Below are positions 39,678 to 49,304 of a DNA stretch of 64,000 nucleotides, piece by piece. Under the pieces are notes generated by a model that had not been told where the DNA came from, did no database searches, and saw only the letters and a program-made list of their open reading frames with translations. Source of the DNA: Pseudoalteromonas sp. P1-25. Lineage in GTDB: Bacteria > Pseudomonadota > Gammaproteobacteria > Enterobacterales > Alteromonadaceae. Position 1 is the stretch's first letter, and the number at the start of each line of letters is the position of its first letter. The position numbers and the translations under genes were made by a program. The stretch covers positions 92,796 through 156,795 of the forward strand of contig NZ_LKDW01000007.1 in NCBI RefSeq assembly GCF_001401805.1. Reading direction: 5' to 3'.

Positions 39678-40688
39678 TTATAAGGAATCAACGATCGATT
39701 TTACCAATTGTGGCCCTTTGTAGATGAACCCAGTATAAACCTGCACTAAATTTGCCCCAGCATTTAACTTTTCTTGAGCGGATTGCGCATCATCAATACC
39801 GCCTACACCAATGATGGGTAATTTACCTTGTGTTAAACGTTTCAGTTCGCTAATTACCTGCGTAGAGCGCGCTCTTACAGGGCTGCCAGATAAACCACCG
39901 GCCTCATCGGCGTATTGCTGACCCATTACTGCACTGCGTTCAAGCGTAGTATTTGTGGCAATAACACCATCAATTTTATTATTTAAAAGTGACTCGCTTA
40001 CCTGCTCAATTTGTATTTCATCAAGATCTGGCGCTATTTTAACCAGCATAGGTACTTGCTTATTATGTTTGGCAATTAAATCGAGCTGCTCATTTTTTAA
40101 ACTTTGCAATAGATCATCAAGTGCAGCGCCATATTGTAAATCACGCAGACCTGGCGTATTAGGAGAGGATATATTGACAGTAATATACGAAGCATGCTCA
40201 AACACTTTACGCATACAATGAATGTAGTCGTCTTTGCCTTGCTCATTTGGAGTATCTTTATTTTTACCAATATTAATACCTAAAATACCGGTGTATTTGG
40301 CATTTTTTACGTTATTAACTAAATTATCAACCCCTTTGTTATTAAAGCCCATTCGGTTAATAATGGCATTTGACTGAGGTAACCTAAAAATACGCGGCTT
40401 ATCATTGCCTGCTTGCGGGCGCGGGGTAACTGTGCCGACTTCTACAAAACCAAAACCCATTTGGCTAAAGGCATCAATACATTCAGCGTTTTTATCTAAA
40501 CCTGCAGCTAAACCTACAGGGTTTTTAAACTCAAGGCCTAAAAAGTTGACTGGTTTATCTTGTAATTGTTGAGACCAAGCTGCGTTTAAAGGGGTGTGAG
40601 CAAAACGGCGTAAGTTATTAAGTGCAAACTCATGTGCCCATTCAGCATCTCGGGTGAACATAAAACGGCGGGCTAGATCGTAAAACAT
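39678..40688 (-). CDS. pyrD: Dihydroorotate dehydrogenase, quinone-dependent
   Basis: A 336-residue class 2 enzyme. An N-terminal helical extension ([20 protein letters not shown]) for membrane association and quinone access precedes the FMN barrel. [23 protein letters not shown], the catalytic Ser in [14 protein letters not shown] and [12 protein letters not shown] are all present. It oxidises dihydroorotate to orotate in pyrimidine synthesis. Length equals E. coli PyrD. Confidence 0.97.
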   Translation of the reverse strand: MFYDLARRFMFTRDAEWAHEFALNNLRRFAHTPLNAAWSQQLQDKPVNFLGLEFKNPVGLAAGLDKNAECIDAFSQMGFGFVEVGTVTPRPQAGNDKPRIFRLPQSNAIINRMGFNNKGVDNLVNNVKNAKYTGILGINIGKNKDTPNEQGKDDYIHCMRKVFEHASYITVNISSPNTPGLRDLQYGAALDDLLQSLKNEQLDLIAKHNKQVPMLVKIAPDLDEIQIEQVSESLLNNKIDGVIATNTTLERSAVMGQQYADEAGGLSGSPVRARSTQVISELKRLTQGKLPIIGVGGIDDAQSAQEKLNAGANLVQVYTGFIYKGPQLVKSIVDSL

Positions 40689-40714
40689 GAATTGTTCCTC
40701 TTAAAATTACAGAC

Positions 40715-40745
40715 AAAAAAATACCTCAGACTAGGCTGAGGTATT
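40715..40745 (-). terminator. Rho-independent terminator of gdhB
   Basis: On the minus strand AATACCTCAG, loop CCTAGT, CTGAGGTATT and a T run, about 60 bases after the glutamate dehydrogenase stop and before pyrD. Confidence 0.88.
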
Positions 40746-40805
40746 GTATAACAATTTTAACAATTAACTGATTATTTACTGAATAAATAACCCATTAAAG
40801 CTAAA

Positions 40806-43800
40806 TTATTTTCCTGAAGTATCACAGTTGTGGCTTAACAACATCAATTCGCGCAGTGCAACTGAGAACTTAGCAAAGTCATGGCTTTGTGACGTTTTAA
40901 ACTCAGCTAACATTTGCTTCCAACGCTGTAACAATAGATCTTGGCTTGCCATCCACTGGTCAATTTGATTATCAACATCGTTTTCGTCACCTTCAAAGCT
41001 GTTTAGCACAACATGAGAAAGTGTACGTTGTTGCCAATCAAGCTCTTCACGGTACGACGCTCGAGCTAGTGCTTGCCAATGGTTAGAGACAGGCTGATTA
41101 GTAATTTGGTCTAAGAACCAGTGTAAGCCCATACGCGAGCCAAGTTTAAAGTAGGTATTAGATACCATCGCCACGCTGCGGCCAGAATTATGCGCTATTT
41201 CAGCAATATCCATAACAGAAAACAGGCTAGAAAGGTCAATAATACGCTTAGCGATTTGCTTAGGCACACCTTTCTCTGCTAGCTCGTTAGCCTTACCCGC
41301 AAGGCATTCATGCTCTTTATCTTGCATGTACGTATTTAAGTTTTCGCTTAAATCTTTAAACGTGGGTGCAAAGAACTCGATTGCTTGTTCAATTGTTTGT
41401 GATTTATTACGATGACGTAAGAACCAGCGTGTTGCACGGCGAACAGTACGACGTAGTTGGTACAACATTTCTGTTTGAACTGCAGCTGGGATTTTATTAT
41501 CTAGCGCGCTGATTGATGACCAGGTTTCACGCATTTCAAAAATCTCACTCGCAATTGAATAACACATTGCGATTTCCGCTTCGTTAGCACCGGTCTCTTC
41601 GTTCATGCGTACCATGAAGTTTAAGCCCATATCATTAACGATATTGTTCGCCAGTTTTGTCGCAATGATTTCTTTACGCAGTGGGTGATTATCCATCGCG
41701 TCGTTAAATTTTTCACGCAGTGGACGCGGGAAAGACTTAACTAGTAGCTGACGGTAATAAGGGTTTTCAGTAATTTCATCTGTTACTAACGACTCTTTAA
41801 GCACCATTTTTGCGTACGAAACTAATACTGAAAGCTCTGGACGTGTTAGATCTTTTCCTGCTGCCGCGCGCTCTGCCAGCTCTTCATCAGTTGGTAAAAA
41901 CTCAATGGCACGGTTTAGGTTACCTTCTTTTTCAAGGGCATGAATAAAGCGGATCTTTTCTTTAAGCGTTGATGCACCTTTAGACTGTGTAATCGACAAT
42001 GTATGTGTTTGACGGTAACAATCTTTAAGTACAAGCTCAGACACTTCGTCGGTCATAGAGTAAAGTAATTCATCACGTTGTTTACGTGTTAAATCACCTT
42101 CTGAAACTAAGCCGTTAAGTAAAATTTTAATATTTACTTCGTTATCTGAACACGCAACACCGCCTACGTTATCAATAAAGTCGGTATTTACACGCCCGCC
42201 TTTGGCTGCAAACTCGATACGCCCTAATTGGGTTGCACCTAAGTTACCACCCTCACCTAAAATTTTAGCGCCAAGGTCTTTACCGTTTATGCGCAGCGCA
42301 TCGTTTGCCCGATCGCCTACATCAGCGTCTGTTTCGTGGCTATTTTTAATGTAAGTACCAATACCACCGTTCCACAGTAAATCAAATTCCATCATTAATG
42401 AGGCTTTGATTAACTCGTTCGGTGTCATGCTTGCTTTTTTAGTGCCCAACATTTTTTTCATTTCTGGGCTTAAAGAAATCGACTTAGCTGCGCGCGAGAA
42501 AATCCCACCACCCGCTGAAATCAGATCTTTATTGTAATCTTCCCACGATGAACGAGGCAGGTTAAACAAGCGCTCACGTTCTGGGTAAGACGTTGCTGCA
42601 TCTGGTGTTGGGTCTACAAATATATGCATGTGGTTAAACGCAACTTGCAAGCGAATGTGCTTAGACAATAGCATGCCGTTACCAAATACATCGCCGGCCA
42701 TATCACCAATCGCAACCACAGTGAAGTCAGTAGTTTGACAGTCAATATCCATTTCACGGAAGTGACGTTTAACAGACTCCCATGCACCTTTTGCTGTTAT
42801 GCCCATTTTCTTGTGGTCATAACCTACTGAACCACCTGATGCAAACGCATCACCTAGCCAGAAGTTGTATTCGTTAGCAATACCATTAGCAATATCAGAG
42901 AAGGTAGCTGTGCCTTTATCGGCTGCAACTACTAGGTATGGGTCGTCTTCATCGTGACGAGTTACATTAGCTGGCGGTACAATTTCACCTCGCTCAATGT
43001 TATCGGTAATGTCTAATAAACCACGGATGAAAATTTTGTAACACTCTTGACCTTCTTTAATAAAAGCTTCGCGCTCACTTGGTAGTTGCTTACATACAAA
43101 GCCACCTTTAGAACCTACAGGAACAATTACAGTGTTCTTAACTTGTTGCGCTTTTACTAAGCCCAGTACCTCAGTACGGAAATCTTCACGACGGTCTGAC
43201 CAACGAAGACCACCACGCGCAACTTTACCACCACGTAAATGCACCCCTTCTACACGCGGAGAGTATACAAAAATCTCAAATGCTGGCAGCGGAAGCGGCA
43301 TATCAGGAATTAAGCTAGGCTGTACTTTAAACGACACGTAAGATTTAAACTGACCTGTTTCATCTTTTTGGAAGTAGTTTGTACGCAGTGTTGCCACAAT
43401 CATATCTACATATAAACGTATAATACGGTCATCATCAAGGTTCGCTACGTTTTCAAGCTCTAAGTAAATTTGTGCACTTAATTTCTCAAGTGTTTTAGGG
43501 CTTGCAGGGCTTTTAACCGAGAATTTTTTAGCAAATAAGTTAACTATTTGCGCAGCAATATGCGGGTAGTTTGCAAACGTGCTCTCAATATAAGTTTGCG
43601 AGAAGGTAACCCCAATTTGGCGCATGTATTTTGCGTAGGCACGTAATATAGAGGCTTCACGACCTGTTAACCCCCCCATTAATACTAATCGGTTAAAGCC
43701 GTCGTTTTCAAGGCGGTTGCCCCATACATTAGTTAATGCAGCGCGAAAACGAGCGGAAATTTTATCAAAGTCGGCCATTCCTTTGCTGTCAATCAGCATA

Positions 43801-45647
43801 GAGAAGTCCATGATCCAATTGATACGACCATCACTTGTTTTAACAGAATATGGCGTTTCACCAACAACACGTAAACCAAAGTTTTCTAGCATTGGCATAA
43901 CATCAGATAAGTGAATTGGCTCATCTTTATGGAACAAGCTTAGGCGTACGATATTGCTGTTAGCTTCTTCTTGCGGACGATAAAACAGCATTTCGAGCTT
44001 ATTCTCGTCAGTTAGCAACTCTAGCTTTTCAATATCAACTACCGCAGCACTAGGAAGCACTTCATCTTTGTAAGAGCGTGCAAAGGCGTTGCAATATTTA
44101 CGATTTAGATCATTACCGCGGGCTTCCCCTGCTGACTCTAACAGTGCAGATTGTAATTTATCTTCCCATGTACGAGCAGCTTCTACTAGGTTGTTTTCGA
44201 TGTCTTTCACGTTATATTCGATATTGTTATCGGTCACACGAACGGTGTAATGGGTACGCGCCAGTGTTGACTCAGAGAAATAGGTAGTAAATTCGACTTT
44301 TTCGTCGGAATTAAAGGCGTTAGCTAAAATGTCTTGTGTTTCTCGGCGCAGCGCTGTGTTATATCGCTCACGCGGGACATACACCATGCAAGAGAAGAAG
44401 CGTCCGTAGGCATCTTTGCGAACAAATAAGCGACACATGTCACGTTCTTGTATTTGTAAAACACCCATTGCAACTTCAAGTAACTCGCTCTCGCGAGCTT
44501 GAACTAATTCATCACGTGGGTAAGTTTCTAAAATATTAAGTACCGCTTTGTATGCATGGGTGCCTTTAGCAAAGTCACACATATCCATAATGCGGTTAAT
44601 TTTAGTTTTTAGAACGGGCACATCAGCTGCACTGTTGTTATAAAAGCTTGATGAGAATAAACCGATAAACCGGTCTTCACCAACCACATTACCTTCATCA
44701 TCAAAGCGTTTAATACCTACGTAATCTATGTACGCTGGGCGATGAACGCGCGATACTGAGTTCGTTTTTGTTAATACTAGTAAGTTGCTACTAAGGGCCT
44801 CTTGGCGCGCAAATTCAGGTAATTCAGATAATAAACGCGTATGCTCATCAGTTGAGTTTTTCATCAAACCAAGGCTTGTGTCCATTTTACCTTTTAACTG
44901 GTAATCACCTTGTACAGGGGTAAGCTCGTACTCGCGATAGCCCATTAACGTAAAGTTATCTTTAGCCAGCCAATCTAAAAACTCTACGGCTTCAGATACT
45001 TCGTTTTTGTTTTTATTATGCTTACGTTTTGGTACTTCTTTAGTAACAGAGACTAGTTTTTCGCGAATTGGCTGCCAATCATCTACTGCAATAGAAACAT
45101 CAACCAATACAGATTCGAGTTCTTTTTTAAAAGAGGCAATAACAGATGCATCAGTTTGGCGGTCAATCTCTATAAAGAATACTGTTTTAGTCGAGGTTGA
45201 TTCTTGCTCTGCTTTTAAATTCGATAAGCCAGAGATTTGCGCGTTATCACCGCGCTGAATTTTTAGTGGGCAGTGAAGTAATAAGTGAGAAGCTATATTT
45301 TCACGAGTCATAGCCATACGAACAGAATCTACTAAAAATGGCATATCTTTAGCAATAATTTCTACAATTGTATGTGATGACTGCCAGCCATCTTTTGCTA
45401 CTTCAGGATTGAAAACGCGAATTACTGCGTCGTCCGTGGTGTTTTTTTCTAGTGCATTCCAAAGGCTGAGTGCAGCACCGTATAGGTCACTATCATTGCG
45501 ATTTGCCAAATCCTCTTTAGACATGTTGCTGTACAAGGCTTTGGCGAATTTCTCAACGAGTAACACATTATCAGCGTGAACTTTTTTCTGGATAAGCTTA
45601 CAGACATTATCTAGGATAACCGAGGCTTGGCCTTCATTTCGTGTCAT
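40806..45647 (-). CDS. gdhB: NAD-specific glutamate dehydrogenase, 180-kDa class
   Basis: A 1613-residue enzyme of the L-180 class, converting glutamate to 2-oxoglutarate and ammonia with NAD. Long N-terminal regulatory region (about 1-700, with ACT-like parts), then the catalytic core with GGLRWSDRREDFRTEVLGL and VIVPVGSKGGFV (substrate Lys), AADKGTATFSD and GDMAGDVFGNGML for dinucleotide binding, and a long helical C-terminus. AAGGA lies seven bases before the ATG. It is a single-gene unit between the MMPL gene and its terminator. Confidence 0.95.
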   Translation of the reverse strand: MTRNEGQASVILDNVCKLIQKKVHADNVLLVEKFAKALYSNMSKEDLANRNDSDLYGAALSLWNALEKNTTDDAVIRVFNPEVAKDGWQSSHTIVEIIAKDMPFLVDSVRMAMTRENIASHLLLHCPLKIQRGDNAQISGLSNLKAEQESTSTKTVFFIEIDRQTDASVIASFKKELESVLVDVSIAVDDWQPIREKLVSVTKEVPKRKHNKNKNEVSEAVEFLDWLAKDNFTLMGYREYELTPVQGDYQLKGKMDTSLGLMKNSTDEHTRLLSELPEFARQEALSSNLLVLTKTNSVSRVHRPAYIDYVGIKRFDDEGNVVGEDRFIGLFSSSFYNNSAADVPVLKTKINRIMDMCDFAKGTHAYKAVLNILETYPRDELVQARESELLEVAMGVLQIQERDMCRLFVRKDAYGRFFSCMVYVPRERYNTALRRETQDILANAFNSDEKVEFTTYFSESTLARTHYTVRVTDNNIEYNVKDIENNLVEAARTWEDKLQSALLESAGEARGNDLNRKYCNAFARSYKDEVLPSAAVVDIEKLELLTDENKLEMLFYRPQEEANSNIVRLSLFHKDEPIHLSDVMPMLENFGLRVVGETPYSVKTSDGRINWIMDFSMLIDSKGMADFDKISARFRAALTNVWGNRLENDGFNRLVLMGGLTGREASILRAYAKYMRQIGVTFSQTYIESTFANYPHIAAQIVNLFAKKFSVKSPASPKTLEKLSAQIYLELENVANLDDDRIIRLYVDMIVATLRTNYFQKDETGQFKSYVSFKVQPSLIPDMPLPLPAFEIFVYSPRVEGVHLRGGKVARGGLRWSDRREDFRTEVLGLVKAQQVKNTVIVPVGSKGGFVCKQLPSEREAFIKEGQECYKIFIRGLLDITDNIERGEIVPPANVTRHDEDDPYLVVAADKGTATFSDIANGIANEYNFWLGDAFASGGSVGYDHKKMGITAKGAWESVKRHFREMDIDCQTTDFTVVAIGDMAGDVFGNGMLLSKHIRLQVAFNHMHIFVDPTPDAATSYPERERLFNLPRSSWEDYNKDLISAGGGIFSRAAKSISLSPEMKKMLGTKKASMTPNELIKASLMMEFDLLWNGGIGTYIKNSHETDADVGDRANDALRINGKDLGAKILGEGGNLGATQLGRIEFAAKGGRVNTDFIDNVGGVACSDNEVNIKILLNGLVSEGDLTRKQRDELLYSMTDEVSELVLKDCYRQTHTLSITQSKGASTLKEKIRFIHALEKEGNLNRAIEFLPTDEELAERAAAGKDLTRPELSVLVSYAKMVLKESLVTDEITENPYYRQLLVKSFPRPLREKFNDAMDNHPLRKEIIATKLANNIVNDMGLNFMVRMNEETGANEAEIAMCYSIASEIFEMRETWSSISALDNKIPAAVQTEMLYQLRRTVRRATRWFLRHRNKSQTIEQAIEFFAPTFKDLSENLNTYMQDKEHECLAGKANELAEKGVPKQIAKRIIDLSSLFSVMDIAEIAHNSGRSVAMVSNTYFKLGSRMGLHWFLDQITNQPVSNHWQALARASYREELDWQQRTLSHVVLNSFEGDENDVDNQIDQWMASQDLLLQRWKQMLAEFKTSQSHDFAKFSVALRELMLLSHNCDTSGK

Positions 45648-45702
45648 TGTATGTTCCTTAATCTATTACTGCTTTTAGTTAAGCAGAATATTTGTACAGC
45701 CA

Positions 45703-45840
45703 TTTATTAGCGTGGAGTCAGTTAAATTCTAACCCTTTTAGCGCTAATAAACAGCCTTTTCGATGAAAACATTTTAAGCATTTCAGCTATTTGGTCATCT
45801 ATTCACAAAATATAGATATAAATGACCATTACTGGTCATT
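45703..45840. promoter_or_regulatory. Inverted repeats between the MMPL gene and gdhB
   Basis: Two structures lie in the 213-bp gap. TTTATTAGCG (45703-45712) and CGCTAATAAA (45742-45751) are exact complements 29 bases apart. AATGACCA (45821-45828) and TGGTCATT (45833-45840) form a hairpin with loop TTAC, 20 bases past the MMPL stop; a further TGGTCAT stands at 45792. The second may end the MMPL transcript, though its T-tract is poor. The first could be a gdhB operator. Confidence 0.4.
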
Positions 45841-45860
45841 TAGGAGCACAATTATTCACT

Positions 45861-48182
45861 TTATTTTTTCTGGTCGGTCCACAGTAAACTACCAATTGCA
45901 GGCAATAACAGCACTGCACCTAGCATATTTACTAAAAACATGAAGGTAAGTAGTATTCCCATGTCAACCTGAAACTTAAGATCAGAGAATATCCACGTAC
46001 TAACACCTATCGCCAGAGTAATACCCGTAAACAAAACAGCGCTGCCACGCTCAACAAGTGCATTACGGTACGCCACACTCAGCGGCACGTTTTGCTTGAG
46101 TTGGCCCATCATTGACGAAAGTATATAGATACCGTAGTCAACACCAATACCCACACCCAGAGCTATAACAGGTAAAGTAGATACCGTTAAGCCAATTTCT
46201 AATTGCACCATAAGCGCTTGTGCTAGCGTTGATACGATATAAAGTGGTAATACCACTGCTATAGTCGCTTTTACGCTCTTAAAGCTTAACAAACACAAAA
46301 TGATAACCGCGCCATAAACGTATAGCATCATCGGAATTTGCGCCGCAGAAACAGACTCGTTTGTTGCCGCCATTACTCCAACAGGACCCGAGGCTAATTT
46401 AAAGGCTAACTTATCTGTGCCTTCTTCTTGCGCAAATTGCTTAACACGTTGAATAACGGTATCGATTGTATTTGCTTTGTGATCATCTAAAAATATAATC
46501 ACTGGCATAACTGAACAATCGCCATTAAGTAAGCCTGTGCTTGTTTCTACACGGGCAGTTGATTGTACTAAGCTGGCTGAATTACGCGGTAAGCTTTGCC
46601 ATTTTAAGTTACCTTCGTTGTAACCTGCGTTAACCGATTGCGCCACAGAGCTTAAGCTCACAGCCGATTGCACGCCAGGCACATTTTCTACCTTGTACTG
46701 AAAACGGCTAATACGCGCCATCACATCGTGCTCTGTACACGCTGCAGGGTAAGCCTCAACTATCACTTTTAATATATCTGATGAAATAGTGTATTTGTCC
46801 GATATTAAAAAAGTATCCTGATTGTAGCGAGCATCTTGGTGCAGTGAAGGCGCACCTGCATGTAAATCACCTATACGCATTTTATCGGCTTGCCAGTAAC
46901 CTATTGCAAATAACACTAGCGTAAACCCGATAATAATTTTTGCGGTTTTAGGGTTTGTGGCTTTTACCAGTAAATCGCGTATCGCATCTAGCATATTAGG
47001 CTTTTGCGAATCGCCAGATTGAATATGCACAGTATTGGCAAAATTCATATACGAAGCCCACACAGGCAATAAAATCAGATTAGTAAATATAATTACTGCT
47101 ACACCTAAACTAGCTGTTATAGCAAGTTCACGAATAATACCAATATCAATAGTAAGTAGGGTTAAAAAACCCACCGTGTCAGAAAGTAGCGCAATACCAC
47201 CGGGTACAAGTAATGCTCTAAAGCTTGACTGACAGCAAATACGGGTACTTTTGCCCTCGCCTACTTTTTTACCAATGGCGTTTATCATCTGCACGCCGTG
47301 GCTTACACCAATCGCAAATACTAAAAACGGTACTAATATAGACATAGGATCGAGCCCAAAACCTAAACTCGACAACAAACCCATTTGCCAAATTACGGCA
47401 ATAATTGAACACGCTATAGGTAAAATGGTGAGCTTTAAACTGCCACAAAATAGCCATACCATAATAAAGGTAAAACCAATGGCAATAGCAAAAAACAGTA
47501 CAACCCCTTTTGCACCTTGAGCGATATCGCCGGCCATTTTGGCAAATCCAATAATATGAATACTGACTTTATCTGTACTTAAAGGCTCTCTAACTTGCGT
47601 TTCTAACTTTTCTGCAAATGCAAGAGTATCTAGTTTTTGCTGAGTTTGAGGGTCTGTTTCAAGTAGTTGAGCGGTCACCATTGCACACGAGTAATCGCTG
47701 GCAATCATTCGCCCTACTACTTTTGCTTTTTCAATGTTTTCTTTTACAACCGCTAAGCCTTTTTGATCAGCTTTAAAGTTTGCAGGAATAATGGGGCCGC
47801 CAGCAAAGCCATCTTCAACCACTTCGACAAAACGCGCACTAGGCGCAAAAATAGAGTTAACTAATGGACGGTTTACACCAGGAATAAAATACAGTTGATC
47901 GTGTACTGCTTTTAATTGGGTGAAAAATTCGGGATTAAAAATGTTGCCACTGTCATCACACACCGAAATTAAAATGCTATTTGCGCCGCCAAATTGTTTT
48001 TCATGCTTTGTGTACACTTTCATGTATTCGTGATTTAGCGGTATATTTTTGTTAAACGAGGCGTCTAATTCAATGTGAGTGGCTTTATAGCCTAAAAAAC
48101 ATGTTATTAGCGCAAAAGCGATTAACATGATAGCACGGTGTCTAAACACCGCTTTTTCTAAAAAGTCTAAAAACGTATGCAT
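45861..48182 (-). CDS. RND-superfamily (MMPL-type) transporter
   Basis: A 773-residue inner-membrane protein with two repeats, each one helix, a large periplasmic loop and five helices (12 in total). VEASFNKNIP-like ELDASFNKNIPLNHEYMKVY opens the first loop. The second repeat carries the MMPL proton-relay form GIGVDYGIYILSS (Asp682, Tyr683); the equivalent place in repeat one reads GVSHGVQMIN (Ser294, His295). It is predicted to export a hydrophobic compound. It is coupled to the YCF48 gene by a TAATG overlap and ends a four-gene envelope cluster. Substrate unknown. Confidence 0.87.
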   Translation of the reverse strand: MHTFLDFLEKAVFRHRAIMLIAFALITCFLGYKATHIELDASFNKNIPLNHEYMKVYTKHEKQFGGANSILISVCDDSGNIFNPEFFTQLKAVHDQLYFIPGVNRPLVNSIFAPSARFVEVVEDGFAGGPIIPANFKADQKGLAVVKENIEKAKVVGRMIASDYSCAMVTAQLLETDPQTQQKLDTLAFAEKLETQVREPLSTDKVSIHIIGFAKMAGDIAQGAKGVVLFFAIAIGFTFIMVWLFCGSLKLTILPIACSIIAVIWQMGLLSSLGFGLDPMSILVPFLVFAIGVSHGVQMINAIGKKVGEGKSTRICCQSSFRALLVPGGIALLSDTVGFLTLLTIDIGIIRELAITASLGVAVIIFTNLILLPVWASYMNFANTVHIQSGDSQKPNMLDAIRDLLVKATNPKTAKIIIGFTLVLFAIGYWQADKMRIGDLHAGAPSLHQDARYNQDTFLISDKYTISSDILKVIVEAYPAACTEHDVMARISRFQYKVENVPGVQSAVSLSSVAQSVNAGYNEGNLKWQSLPRNSASLVQSTARVETSTGLLNGDCSVMPVIIFLDDHKANTIDTVIQRVKQFAQEEGTDKLAFKLASGPVGVMAATNESVSAAQIPMMLYVYGAVIILCLLSFKSVKATIAVVLPLYIVSTLAQALMVQLEIGLTVSTLPVIALGVGIGVDYGIYILSSMMGQLKQNVPLSVAYRNALVERGSAVLFTGITLAIGVSTWIFSDLKFQVDMGILLTFMFLVNMLGAVLLLPAIGSLLWTDQKK

Positions 48183-49177
48183 TAAGGGTTCAACTCCTTC
48201 ACTTTAATGCCATCTTCTGTTGCCATGACCAATTTATTATTAATTATTACCCCATCAAGAATAGCTTTCCCATCGGGGCGTTGCTCATGTGTAAGTAAGC
48301 CGTCTTTTAAATGAAAGATCACACCACTATTAGCCAATAATAACCAATGCGCGTTATTGTAATTTATGATGTTATTAACCGTGGCCGTTTTAACATTTTC
48401 AAAATGCTGCCATCGCTGTTCATTTTTATTTTTGGCAAATACATTTCCTCGAAGCCCTGCGACTATTTCTTGATCAGAGTCTGAGGCTACCGCAAAAAAA
48501 GAACCAGGGTAAATTTCATCGAGGCGTTGCCATGTTTGACCATTATCAGTGCTTTTGGCCATTAACCCCATTTCACCCACTAACATTAAACCACTGTCTG
48601 TTTTTTCAATTCGGTTAAAGTGAGGGAGTATAGATGCTGTTTCGGCTTCGTAGCCTTCGGGGTCATGTTCTTTTAAATCATTCAAATACTCTCTATCTTC
48701 ACTAAAAAGTAAAGAGTCTAAAAAGCGTTTTTGCCAGTGCTTGCCACCATCACTGGTTTGATAAAACATGCCATAAGCGCCCACAGCAAACCCCTTTGAG
48801 TCATCCTCAAAGTAAATATCTAAACACGGCTTATCAAGCTCTGGCTTTGCTTGTTGTAGTTGCCAGTTTAACCCACCATCAGTGGTGTTAATTATTGTGG
48901 CATCGTGCCCACACGCCCAGCCATGGGTTTCATTAGAAAAGTCGACAGCCGTTAATAAAACTTGCGTAGGTACAGTTTGCGCTTGCTGCCATTGCTCAGC
49001 ATTTTTACTTGTAATTACTGTACCGTGCTTGCCAACAGCTACTAAACTAGCACCTGTATGGGTAATATCAGTTAGTAAGGTTTTATTTGCGTTTATTGCG
49101 CTAATAGCATAGTGAGGTGCATCTTGTGCAACACTCGCACCGCTTATTATCAGGCTGGCATATACCAAATACTTCAT
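48182..49177 (-). CDS. YCF48-like periplasmic beta-propeller protein
   Basis: A 331-residue protein with a signal peptide (about 1-17, cut near SVAQDA) and repeats carrying Asp-box-like turns: TTDGGLNWQ, TSDGGKHWQ and STDNGQTWQ, typical of the YCF48/HCF136 propeller. In plastids the family helps assemble photosystem II; in heterotrophic bacteria it is found beside MMPL, DUF1302 and DUF1329 genes, so a scaffold role for the transporter is an inference. The ribosome site is weak (AAGG 12 bases upstream). The stop overlaps the MMPL start. Confidence 0.86.
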   Translation of the reverse strand: MKYLVYASLIISGASVAQDAPHYAISAINANKTLLTDITHTGASLVAVGKHGTVITSKNAEQWQQAQTVPTQVLLTAVDFSNETHGWACGHDATIINTTDGGLNWQLQQAKPELDKPCLDIYFEDDSKGFAVGAYGMFYQTSDGGKHWQKRFLDSLLFSEDREYLNDLKEHDPEGYEAETASILPHFNRIEKTDSGLMLVGEMGLMAKSTDNGQTWQRLDEIYPGSFFAVASDSDQEIVAGLRGNVFAKNKNEQRWQHFENVKTATVNNIINYNNAHWLLLANSGVIFHLKDGLLTHEQRPDGKAILDGVIINNKLVMATEDGIKVKELNP

Positions 49178-49264
49178 AAATTTTAATCGCCTTGAACTGA
49201 AGGATTGTTTGTCTGTTTGCTGAGGAAAACCCTGCGTGTCGTATAGACAAACGCGATGAGAAAG

Positions 49265-49293
49265 AAAAAAGCAGCTAACGGGTTGTTAGCTGC
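49265..49293 (-). terminator. Terminator or attenuator after DUF1329
   Basis: On the minus strand GCAGCTAAC, loop AACCC, GTTAGCTGC and a T run, 11 bases after the DUF1329 stop. It divides the envelope cluster into two transcripts or sets their ratio. Confidence 0.85.
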
Positions 49294-49304
49294 ATATTAG
49301 GATG

